Assembly (NCBI GenBank): GCA_000469685.2
Contig: LS997564.1
Location: 39,714,448 to 39,778,447, forward strand
From: Haemonchus contortus
Taxonomy: Eukaryota; Nematoda; Chromadorea; Rhabditida; Trichostrongylidae
DNA length: 64,000 nucleotides
Direction of reading: 5' to 3'
The notes beneath the pieces are model-generated. The model was not told the origin of the DNA and searched no databases. It worked only from the letters and a program-made list of their open reading frames with translations. A program made the position numbers and the translations under genes. Of this stretch, positions 35,201 to 47,200 are shown piece after piece. The stretch's first letter is position 1, and each line of letters starts with the position of its first letter.

Positions 35201-38200
35201 AAGTTGTCCCAGTTGATGGAGGTCTTGGGGCTTCGTTTCCGAAACTTCATAGCTCTCTCCCCACGCACTGAGAAGCAGAATCTAGCGCGGAGGAGACGAT
35301 GGTCCGATCCCGTGTAGAACTTCGGAACAACAGCGACGTCGGTCAGGCAATATCTCCGATTGAAGATGATGTGGTCTATTTCATTATGGGACTGTCCACC
35401 AGGTGACTGCCATGTCCATCTTAAAGGCACCGTTAGCAATGAATTTAGGGTACCCTTTTTTGACGGGAATTGATAGAACTACTTTAGAATAAAGCGATAA
35501 CAACGAAAAAAGCGCAAAAAACGATGAACAAAAAGAATTACAAAGGGTCAAAAAAAGAGCTGGAAAGGGGGGTTGGACGAGTTTCACATTGAAAGAGCGG
35601 TGGTTAGGGAGTGTTCGGGAGAGTGCGCGAAGACGATGCAATGTCTGCAATAGCAGACAACACATTGCGTCTCTGGCAATTTGCCAACCAGCTTTTCGAC
35701 TTTTCACCAACTTCGCTCCAATGTGAAAATGGTGAAGGACGATTAGAACTCGTGGTAAGCTTAGCGAGGGCGGAGGCCTCCCGTCCCCCACTGTTTCTGC
35801 CCTTATTGTGCCATATCCAGCCGTTTTCCGACCTCATTCCTGCACAAATGGTATAAGAGGGGGCTTCGCATCCAAACCATATGCAAATCTCCGAAACTAC
35901 TTTTTCGTGAACAGTGCCTTTAAATGAGATCTGGAACTGCGAGTTACCATGGATGGTGTGGGTCGTCATGATAAACTCGGACAGTCTTTCACCCTGCTCT
36001 TCCATTCCACTCCGTGAGTCCCGATGTGAAGCTCTTTCGTTCTTCTGGGGCCAATCTTGGCGTTAAAATCACCGACGAGGATCTTGAAGAAAGTGTGGTC
36101 TCCTCTGTAGCGCCTCTCCAGATCCATATAAAACGCTTCCAACTCCTCTTCTTCGTAGCTCGATGTTGGTGCCTAAGCAACGAAGATGGTTAGAGCTGGG
36201 GTCGAGCCACTTCTTCTTAATCGCGAACGTCCGATTCGGGTTGTTAAGCTTTCGTACGAATCGACGCTCATGGCCAAGTGCGTATTGACGAGGACACCTA
36301 CGCCGCCGACGCCTCTACTGTCGCATGTTCCAAGGAACAGTTCTCCTCCAGTCTTAAATACAGCGTGCAGCGGGCGATGCCTTCTCGTCTCGGTCAGTCC
36401 GATGACGTCGTACTTGATCTTCCTAGCTTGCATCATCAGTCCTTCTATACACGCTTCCGATGCAAGCGCCCGTGCGTTGAAAGCACAGATCGCCACCCTA
36501 GTCCTTCTCCTTTTAGGCAGCCTGTTTTGGCCCTGAGATTTTAGCAGCCTCTCCCGAGCGGTCTTCCCAACGCTGCCGTATTGGGGGCTCCCTCAGGTTC
36601 AGGGAAATGAGGCCCATTTCTATTACTGTTTTTGGCGTGAAGATACCCAACGTGCAGCTTGCCAGGCTCTGACGTGGGGGCTATTGACTTCGGGGCTTGC
36701 CAGGCTATCCCGAAGTCAATAGCCAAGTGTCGAGACAATACAGATTGCAACCATTCGTTCTAGGACCCATACACAATCAGATGATCGCCGAGTGGTGAGG
36801 CGATATTTTTCTCCCATTCTTTTTCCCTCTGTCATTCTTTTTTGCTACTGCGATCCCTTATTTAATTTCCTACCTCTAAGATGAAAAAGGTGAGCTACTC
36901 TTGCTGATACTAGATTGTTTTTTGTTCACTTATGCTTATAAGTGAATGAATTTTTGCTTACCGTAGTCTGTTATTCGCGCCGGGACCCACACGCTAGCAG
37001 TAAATCACATTGTATAGCTAGTCCGAGCGCCCAACTCTTCTCCATTTTTCTGGTCCCATTCGCGTCCAGCCCCCTTTTTAACGGTTCTTGGAAGCATTTT
37101 TTCACTTTGGCAACACCCATTCACGCACGCACTATTTTCGACCTTATCTTCCATTATTCATCACCAAATGGGCTACGCACGCCACAATGCGTGCACCACA
37201 TGCCCGCGCATACGCCTACGGTTAAAAGTGTCAATCGGTTGCTCTTCATCTTGAAAATAATGAACCATTAAGGTTTGACTGATAGGCAACCAAAGATTGC
37301 GTAGTACTCACAAATGTTCTCAATTGATAATAACACCATTATAAGATCTCGTTATCACTGGACCTTCTTTCCTCCACGGGTACATCATTAGTTGAGAATC
37401 CCAAATTATTGGCGGTCGGATGAGCTTTGTTGTAAATGATATCAAAACATCAAGTATCCTTGTTTTTCCACCGCGTTACAAATCTTGCTGGGTAGCGGTC
37501 GTAATCTATATAATACTCGTAATCATAACTACATCGTAAATACCATTGGGGTTAAATTCAATAGGTAAGTGCTCTTATCAGTCGCTATCAGCTGTTAGCA
37601 GTTCCTATCATCGGTCGTCTACATCTCGCCATACTCCACGTCACACGCCAAACTGTCAAGACACCACTATTAATGCCATTATTATAGTGGTTCTACGCTT
37701 CCGAGGGTTTTCATTAGCCCTTATGAGCTCCTGGCCTGGCACCAACCGTTCTTGATCCCTTCCCCGAGTACCTACGATCCTATCACACCTTACTTAACCT
37801 ATTAATATTCCAAGTTTCCATTATTGACAGAAAGTGCGTTACCGATCTAGTGGCTCTCGCCTTCTATAGTTTCTTATCAGTCCTGTCAGTTGTTATCAAT
37901 CCTTGTTGCTAAACATTTGCGGTCCTTTCGCATCTCACACCACCTATCAAGGTGCCAAGGCTTCATCGCTAATACGAAGGTAGTTAGAGATCCTGAGGCT
38001 TTTGCCTTCTAAGGTTCCTTATTCATTTCTAACGATAGTTGTCACTTCCTATCATGTGCCATCAGTGTTCCCATCCTGCCCCCTATCTCTCTTTCAAATT
38101 TGAATGCCCTAGGTTCATTGGGACAGGAGTTATGAATTTCCGGTCAGACAAACACACAAACACACCAACAGACACACTTAGCCGATTATATAAGTAGGAT

Positions 38201-41200
38201 ATTACTTCTCCACCAAGCTCATGTGTTATTTCACTTGAATCCTTGTCGTGCCTACGTGGCGGACGCACAAACGGGCATACAAACAGACACACAAAGTTAG
38301 CGGTTTATATATATCATGGATGGATGGATCATGGATAATCTGGATTACCTATAATTATCGTGAACTGTGCCTTAAATATGCCCCAAATTCAACGACATTC
38401 TTCAAGAAATCGTCGTAACATTAACACCTTCAGGCAGTAACATTCGTGAACGAGTCTACAATACGAGTGCTGGAAGGAATCACTGATGTCGTTTCTAAAA
38501 AGGCTTGTTTGATTATCTCGTCAATTCTTTTCATTTGAGCGTGAGAAAGCGTACGTTACAGTAATCCATGAAATATTAGATTAAATAACATTAGGGTGTC
38601 TTTGGGTCCGAAAAATCCTACTGATCGATATTTTAGGATTGATCTTTTAGTGGGCTTTAGCGTTTTCCGCTGGGTCTGCTTTAACGATTGAGCAATATAA
38701 TTTTTATAAAATTTTTGTAATTTACGCTCGATTTGAAAAAGTTTGCCGTTCTTTTCACAGCCATGCACTACATTCCTTGTTTCAGATCTCTTTAGATCTC
38801 TTTAGATCTTCTTTTTTGACACATTGTGGTTGAATTCTGAGCTTTGACTGGGTGACCGTCGAGTTTTGAATATGATGGATAAGTTTGTGTGTACTGCCGC
38901 AAACTGATGGCAAAATAATACATTTTAGGAGAGCAGTGGTATAATTAAAATCCTCGGATACTCAATTCAAATTCCCGTGATTCTTGTGATGCTCTTCATT
39001 CTCGCTCTTGGATTAGTAATGGCCGGGTGAGTGAGATATACCTTAAGTTCACAGGAAAGTCCGCTTAGACTTATTGGATTCAGTTGGACGTTTCATATGG
39101 GCCGTGACCGTTACGATTCACGAAGGTCTCGCCGCGGTGCTGTGGCCATTGTGGCTGCGTCTGTATTGGGTGGGGCAGGATATACAGCGATGGTCATTGG
39201 AGCAGTACTATGTGTTCTGGTCGCGTATGTGAATTTTTCATGTCGATGAATTACTCGATTTATCATATTAGGTAACCACAAAAGTGTTTTTTGCATGTGG
39301 ATAAATAAATATACAAAAAAAAACGGTTCAACTAAAGATTATTCCGAAAAATAGTCTCCTATAGCAAGAATGGCTTTCTCCCGTCGCGAGACAAGCTGGT
39401 ATACTGCATTTTTATAGAAGTGTCGATTTGGAGTTAAAAATTGATTTCACTCCCTTTCGAGCTCTACTATCCAGGGCCAAAAACAGGAGATAGTCGCTCG
39501 GGGCAAGATCTGGTGAATACGAAGGGTGAGGCAGAATCTCCATCGTAAACAGGCCGAAATTTCCCGCGTGATTCTTGCTGTGTGCGGTCTAGCGTTTTCA
39601 TGGTGAAATAGGGCACCTCTCCTGTTCGTCGAAGAGAGTCGAAGGTTCCTCCTACCACAATCAGTTTACTAGGTTGAGTCATAAGTCCGCGGACAACGTG
39701 ATAGTGATGACTTTTAGAGAAAATAACTCGGGAAAGAGTTGACGAAAATAGACGCGCGAGGCATCATTAGATAGAGTATAAAAAGCTCTTCCAAATACAT
39801 ACCAACGAGTACACCTGACCATTCCCTGCGCTTGAGCGTGAGGATAGAAAGTGCCATGTCGGCGCGGCAGTCTATGTCATACTGCTTCAAAGCATGAGAC
39901 ACCCGTCGACCGAGCTTTCGCACCTTGCCGGTTGACTTCAATCCACGAATAACTGTGGACTGACTCCCTAGGGGTGACTGCCAGTTCACGAGTAAACTGA
40001 TACGGATTGGCTTCCAACTGGCTCCGCAGCACGTCCAAATCCAACTCCATTGAGCGTCCTGGACGTTTTCATCTTCGATGGATTAGCCGATCAGCGCAAA
40101 CTTCGAGTGCCACTTGTAAATTGTGCATCTAACAGGAGCAACCTTCTTGTAAACTTCCTTGATACGTCTATCGATGTCCGCGGACTCTTGGCAAGATAAA
40201 AAAAGAAATAGGATGGTGTTGCGGAGGTGGAGTTGCGACGACTTATCACGGGGCATGGTTGCAGGGAAGGAAACAGTTAGGTGTGTTCATAGGAATGTGT
40301 TTCGAAGAGCTTCTCATACTCTATCTAACAATGCCATGCGCAACCATTTTCGTCTTCTCTTTCCCGAGTTATGATATCTAGAAGTCATCACTATCACTTT
40401 GTCCGAGGACGTATGACTCAACCTAATACATTGCATAGAAATAATAAATAATTATTTAGAAAAAACCGCACGAACTTTTTTGGTTGCCTAACAGTACGAA
40501 TGAGTAGTTGTCTTGTTCTTCAACCCGCATGCTTGGAACATCTTTCATCTCCTGATTCAAAAGCACAGTTCCCGATAAATCTGGGTAGTCCAGATTATGA
40601 CGAAAAATGGAAGATAAGATGGAAAGTAGTGTGGTGAAGGCGAAGAAACTGCGTGAATCGATGTTTCCAAAATGAAAAGAGACTTTGAAAATTCGGTTAA
40701 AGGGCGACTGGACGAGTATGCTATCAGGAAGATGAAGTAGGAGTGTATGGACTAGCTATACAACACCTGTCATTGTGTACGTGTGGGTCGTGGTGCAAAT
40801 AGCTGAATAGTAAGCAGAAAGGTCCTTTGAGATCCATCCACTCATAGGCACAAATTTAAAATTAACACTATTAACAGCAATAACAGCCCACTTTTTTCAT
40901 CCTTTTGAGGTAGAAAACTGGACAAAGGACCGCAGCAAAAAGCGTAACAAAGAATAATGGAATAGGGGAAAACGCCGCCCCATCACTGGGCGATTAGCTG
41001 ATTGTATGTGGGTCCTAGAGCGAATGGAAACTAAACAGGAACACTATTACACACACATTTTTGTTAGTTCGTACTGCATCTTGGTGGAAGCGAAAAGTTG
41101 ATTTTCAGGTTCTGCTTTCTTGTCAGCTTTGCAGCAACGATTGTTTACTTGGGATTTTTCGTGGACGATTACCTCCATCTTTTCAATGTAATGTTTTCTT

Positions 41201-44200
41201 TACTGTCAGCAAGCATATTAATTAATCGGAGACTGCAAGATGGTACTGAATGGCGGTACTTCTGACATAAAATTTCCTACTTACAGTCAAAATGTCGTCT
41301 TTCTCACTTATAAGCTGACAGATTACCCAGCTGCTATCTTCCTATTCCTATTAAATCATCAGAATTTCCACATGACTAGCGGCAAAACTTATTAAAGGCT
41401 CAGTTCACGATAATTTTGGGGTATCTGTTTTTCACGATAAACGATAGACCCACGTCACAGTAGTGCTTTAGTAACGAAAAAACAGCAAAGAACGACATTT
41501 AGAAGGAATTACCAACGATCAAAAAAGAAGGAAGGGGTCAGGACAAGTTTCATAATGAAAAAACGGCGTTTAACGGAAGTTCCGGGCGAGTGGACGAACG
41601 CTTCGCAGTGTCTGCAATTGCACACAACACACCTAGACAGCTAATTTCGCCTTTATTGTTGAAAATATTTATTATCCAGCTTATATTTCACTGAAATATT
41701 CTGTATATCTAATTGGCCTGGACGCAAAGGTAAGTAGTGAGAATAATTTATTCGAGTAGAACAGAGTAGAATAATAGTACAATAGTACGAATACAGTCGA
41801 ATACTATTACCAGTAGGAGGCAGTCGATCAGGTTATCGATTTTTCACTAATGTTGCTCCAATGCGAAAGTGGTGAAAGGCAATTAGATTTCGTAATCAGC
41901 CTACCGAGGGGCGGAGGCTGACCGTGCTTCACTCTCTGGCCTCTTATTATGCCCTATCCATAACGCTTTTCGACCTCGGTCCGGCACATATTTTATCAGA
42001 GGGAGCCTCGAATTCATACCATGTGCAAATCTCCCGAAACCATTCTTATCGTGAACCATGCCTTTAAAGGCACACCTGTGATGACTTTGGGATGTCTATA
42101 ATAGTTTCAGATAAAGAATGGAGGTGATGGTTCAGATTAGTTGGGGAGTAGTGAAAAAAACGCGAAAATTGAAGCATCTAGAGAAGTATAAGGCTCAAAA
42201 AAGTAGTAATTTAGGGATTGGACGAGAATGTAACGACAGGGTTGCATGGCAAAGGTATTTGGACGAGCTGTCCATGTGTGTGTGCTATTGCGTACAGCTG
42301 GCTTCAGTAAGCTGTCTGCGTGCAACATGTGCGTCACAGTGCGGATGGCACAACCTCTACAGCCTTCACAACGCTTCAATAACTCGTCCGCCTTTGGTTG
42401 TGTACGTTAGCTTAGCCGGTTTAGGAGCCTTCATAGGCCTTGATTGGGTCGTTTCTCAACACGACAACGCTCTTTTCGCTATCCGTAGGGTCACACGCTC
42501 ATTTTAGAGAGAAATTTCGAAAGCATCTGTAGCTGTGTCTTTGCATCTGTTCAACGGTGGCGTGTAGACGTAAGGGGTACACTACCTGTGTGTGACATGT
42601 TTCAGGCTATTCCAAATTTGCACTTCCGCGCCGAATTGGGCACCCAAGAAATAAACTACTCACTTCAGTAAGCAGCTGTACAGTTTCCACTGCAACTGCC
42701 ATAGATGTTTTCAAACACTAATCTATTCAGTGATACTTTTTATAACTGCAAAAATGGCTACCGGTTTTTTGACGCATTCAATGGGTCTCATACAATTGCC
42801 GCAACAGAAGTCGAAAAGGTAGGTCAATTTGCAGAGTAATCTATCAAACATCGTTTGTCACAGCACTCATGACAGGACCTTCTCAGCACTTGAAAATGTT
42901 GCGGTGTGTGTGTGTGAGCGGATGCGGATGGGGGGGGGGGGGGGGGGGAAGGGAGTCCCCTCTGTATCCTACACACTCACTCATTCATTCCTGGTTTACT
43001 CGTGAAACAACTAGAATGTGAGATTCCCACCCTCTATTTTTGAATATTATTTATTTTACTTATTATTATTATTATTATTATTTATTTTTACAGCAGTTCA
43101 AGCTCTTACAAAGAGGAGAAGACCTTGCCCTCAAGCTGCTAGGGAATGATATAATTATCAGTTATAAAAAGACTTTGAATTCAAGTTTATCCGAAGCAAT
43201 AGTAAGTTTGTATAATGTCCCTGTTCTAGCGCTGGATCAGATTATGTGCATAACCTAGAATGGTGAACTTTTGCTGAGATTCTTCAAATTCAAATCAAAA
43301 TTAGCACCTCCGTACATCATGAACGAAGTTCTCATGAGAGCAGGATAGTTCCAAACTTTTGGCAATCGTCTTGTCTCTCTCCACGAAATTTTCTAGAGGG
43401 GACGAGCCCGAACAAACTGGACAGCGAAATTTTTCCGATATTCATGCTTCACCGTCATGGGAAAAAAATATAGGTACATATAAGCCTAATAGATATGTTG
43501 GTAAGGCGCTGAAGAACAATACAACTTATATGGTTGATGTATAATTATTGCGGATTTTTTTAGCAAGTTTTACTTAAAGAAATGATAGGAATATCTAGCA
43601 AAGACATGTTCAAACATTTACTCCGGAACATATCCACCACCTACGTCACGCACTGCTTCACATTTGCTAGGCAATCGAGTTCCACAGGCGAAGAAGGTTC
43701 GATTCTTGGAGACGATCCACGCCTTGACGTCGACCATCAAGTCAACCATTTCGTCGAAAATTCTGTTTGTTAGCCAATTTTTAGACTTTCTCGGCACATT
43801 TCTGTTGAGGAAAGTAAGAGAATTCTTCTATCAAGTCCCGAATAAAGTACTCAAATTGTGTCGAGAAAAAAGAAGCCGCGAAAAAATTCACAATATTTAT
43901 GCATCAACCTATTATTATGTAATTATGTATTATGTGGTTGCTGCCCATGAACCGTAGCTGAACCCTTTCTCGAAATGATTAAGCGTTTGACGTGGAAATC
44001 GTGACTACAAAGGCTTTTATATGTTGGTGAAGTATACTGCAAGCAAGGTCAAATTGTTTACCCCCATCCAGCTCTCAGCCAACCCGTCTTCAAGTTGGTT
44101 TATCAGAAACAAACTTTTCATCAAAAAAAGGTCAAAGACACTGTTCGCAACAATTATGAATTCTACGATTTTTAGATAGGGGAGGACCCCAAAAACCGGC

Positions 44201-47200
44201 TTAGAAGAAGCGCGAGTTCTCACAGTGTTGTAGGGGCTGTAGAGGACACGTTGCCTGCAGGCAGCTTAATTGTAGTCAGGTGTACGCTAAGCCACATTCA
44301 ATTGGACAACTCGTCCAAATACCCCTCCCATGCAATGTTTGTCTTCATAATCTCATCCAGCCCCTAAATTTACATCTTTTTTGAAGCCTCCTATCTTTCT
44401 GAAGACGCCGATTTCCGCATTTTCTTCGCCACTTTTGCATTATTGTGAACTATCACTTCCACAATTTGTCTAGAACTTTCTATTCCCAACATTATCGTGA
44501 ACTGTTTCTTCAAAATGAAAATATGGTAGGGTATCTAATCGTATGAACCTTCTCTCGGCAAAGTATCTGACCTTGCATGCCATCATTTCCAACTCGAATC
44601 CTTTTTCCAAGTCCTAAGAGTAGCTAGATTTGAAACATGTTTCAGAGATTGCATGAGGAGGTTTATGCAATGTTCGACCAGTTTGTTGAGCAAAGACGTG
44701 CAGAGGGTAAGTGATAGTTACGGGTATTGTACGCTGTTTTTTTTTAAGATCAGTAGCCAAGCTTTTTGATGTTCGTTTGTTGTTTTTATGTTATTCCGAT
44801 TTCACTTTCAATGCGCGAATTGCTCCACATTTCCTTTCTGGTATGTGGGAACTATTAGAAGGTCGAGTATACAAAAAGGTATGTTATCCTTTTTAAACAA
44901 TTGGATACATGCTGGCAAGGATTCTAAAGCCTCAGAAGAGAATCACCACAGATCTTCGCATCATTTCAAACCTATCACTTTTTGAAGCATAGATTTGATT
45001 GGACTTCCTTTGTTCAAGTAGTCTTGCGTTTGTTTCGATGTCGTCGAAGAATTTCGTCTCCTCGCTGTGCCTCCTCCCTCTGTTTTGTCGGATGCTTTTG
45101 TACGACACTTTCCCCCTACTTCAACAGCTCCCTGCTTAGCTAGGCACGAATGAGCTACAATAAAAATCACCTTGTATCCCCTGCCGTCCCGTTGATCATC
45201 GACCTCCTCGAGTGGGCGTCAGAAACGCCTCCGTTTTTCCTTGTCCCGAGCCACGGTGCTCGTCTCAGCTCTGAGGCCAACAGGCATAGCATTCGTTTCG
45301 CGAAAAAGTGTGACCGCCGTGCTGACAGCCGTCCTGGTGTTCGTTCGACGTCCCGAGGGTTTTAGTAGGTCCAACGGCGGTCACAATATCGTAAAAGTTG
45401 TTTGGCCCACCTGATTTCCGTATAATGAGATGTGCAACTACTATTGTACAGCGATTACACAACAAGTCCAACATTTAGAAACACACAGAAGCATCTTTTC
45501 CATTTAGGCGCACAGGCATACACACACGTATACATACACACGCACGTACACACACACCTGTACGCCTGCTTACCTATACACCCGCTACCCGCTTCTGAGC
45601 GCACCTAGACCTACACCTACGCACCTAAACCCCTACTCACATACCCACACACACACGCACACACACATGCCTACACATCTGAGTGCATACATACACACAT
45701 ACCGACACCTAGACACCTACACAGACACAACACAAAGAGATATATATACAGTAACGACTCCAGTGAAGTTGACAAGCGAAGTCTGTTCTGTATAGGATTC
45801 CCAGATTGCCCAGCGATGCCTTTGCAATAAAGTTTAGAGGTAAACTTTAAACTTTATTAATAGGTTTTTGGCGTTAATCAATCCCGTCTGAGGGATGCGC
45901 CCCCGCACTCGACTTCCATTCAGAATCGTAGTGGCGTAATGAGTGCGTACGTGGCCTATACAATGACTTGCGGTGGCCAGCCGATGTACAAGTCAGTGCT
46001 TTTATCCTCCCAGACGAGTCTGGTACCAATTCACCGACCCCGGAGGGATGGAAGGCTTGGTTGGCCTAGGCGGGCATCGATCCGGGATTCGAACACCTGA
46101 CCGTGCGTGTGGTATAGTGCGCCACTTGCCACTACACCACCTCCGCCCGCCTTTGCAATAGTTGTTAATATTATCAAAATAATCCATGATTCACATCAGT
46201 GAATGATTGCTATCACATTGGAATTTTTTATAGCCTGTACCTGTGTCAGACAAGGAATATCGAGATCATTACGCCAAACTCCTCAATAACAGTATTCTTC
46301 GACTGAAGTACACAATTCCGACCACATTTGCAAATATGTCTGTACGTATTCCTTATTCGATTAGTTTTTTTGAACTGTTCACGAACCAAAAGATGCAAAA
46401 TCAAGGGTCGCATTAGTTCTACCAAGAGTAGCAGTCTGCAATTGCATACTGACAGCAGATAGAAGGGCTAGCCCATCATTTTTGTCAGCCATACGACCAC
46501 ACGACCCATGTACCACATCTACACCCATAGACCATGGGCAAGCACAGGAGGGGTTGGTGAATGCTGCGATTGCGGACTACTGGGTAGACATAAGCACCAC
46601 CAAAACAAGTAAGAAAAGGATGGATGCCTTTGCCTGAATCCTTTTAACAGGAGATTGAAGAGTGCTTCAGAATGTTTATAGTTTGTGTGGTATGAGTCTG
46701 GGAGTTATCCCCGTCCACAATAAGCAGCTGTTCCTATTCCATCCTTTCACTGCGGCCCATTTTTTCATGCAAAGATACCGCCGGCTCTTTGCCAAGAGTA
46801 AAATAATAGCATTTTTTACCCTGTCACAGCGTCTAGTAATCCCAACCAAATGTGTAGTCCCCTCATTCAAGTCGCGATTCCATTCCTACGAGGTATTCCG
46901 CATGACCAAAACTTAGCAGAACAGATGTTCTGCTTGAGAACATCTGTCCAAACGAGAATTCATTCGAATACAATTGCGATCGTTCAGGGCGCACTCTCCG
47001 ATATATCACCGAAATGTGATAACATAATTAGAATATGGGATGTTATGGGATATTATGTGGGTAATTTTATTATGGCTCCAGTACAAGGATTATGGGTGGC
47101 ATACAGTAAGTGATGTGAAATTTCTCGGTCCGCTCCTATAATTATGCTGTATCCGACCAGATACTGAAGCAAGATTCATGGCAATTGGAGATTTATTTTG

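Larger units (their letters stand above)
33194..36726 (-). mobile_element. Near-full-length RTE LINE with 13-bp target duplication
   Basis: The target duplication GTGTCGAGACAAT lies at 33181-33193 and 36727-36739. After removing an inserted 500-bp MITE the element is about 3.03 kb, close to the usual RTE length. The 3' tail (minus strand) is built of GTGATACAG-type units. The 5' end holds a 16-bp perfect hairpin. One polyprotein, endonuclease then reverse transcriptase, is spread over broken frames. Confidence 0.9.
33000..38373. mobile_element. Family A MITE split by a LINE and by an R repeat
   Basis: The outer left end is AAAGGTACGGTTCACGATAA at 33000 and the outer right end ATCGTGAACTGTGCCTTAAA at about 38373. 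The two halves match an uninterrupted relative at 51118-51632. The RTE LINE sits at 33194-36726 and the R repeat at about 37162-38335, so about 5.4 kb holds roughly 0.6 kb of original element. Confidence 0.8.
44879..46233. other. Intron with LINE fragment, CA-rich tract and SINE
   Basis: From left to right: spacer, a minus-strand RTE 3' fragment (45165-45420), a CA/CACG/CCTA-rich tract (about 45480-45740) and a minus-strand SINE (45878-46149). Confidence 0.6.

Noticed and set aside
42930..42948. G19 run, and G13 at 10098-10110
   Set aside because: Simple homopolymers, possibly with assembly-length error; no functional claim.
43392..43480. Frame [20 protein letters not shown] between TTCTAG and GTACAT
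   Set aside because: Out of phase with the preceding prominin exon and next to a mariner remnant.
45480..45740. Repetitive CA/CCTA tract examined as a CRISPR-like or telomere-like array
   Set aside because: Units are irregular, with no unique spacers and no TTAGGC telomere repeats; plain low-complexity DNA.
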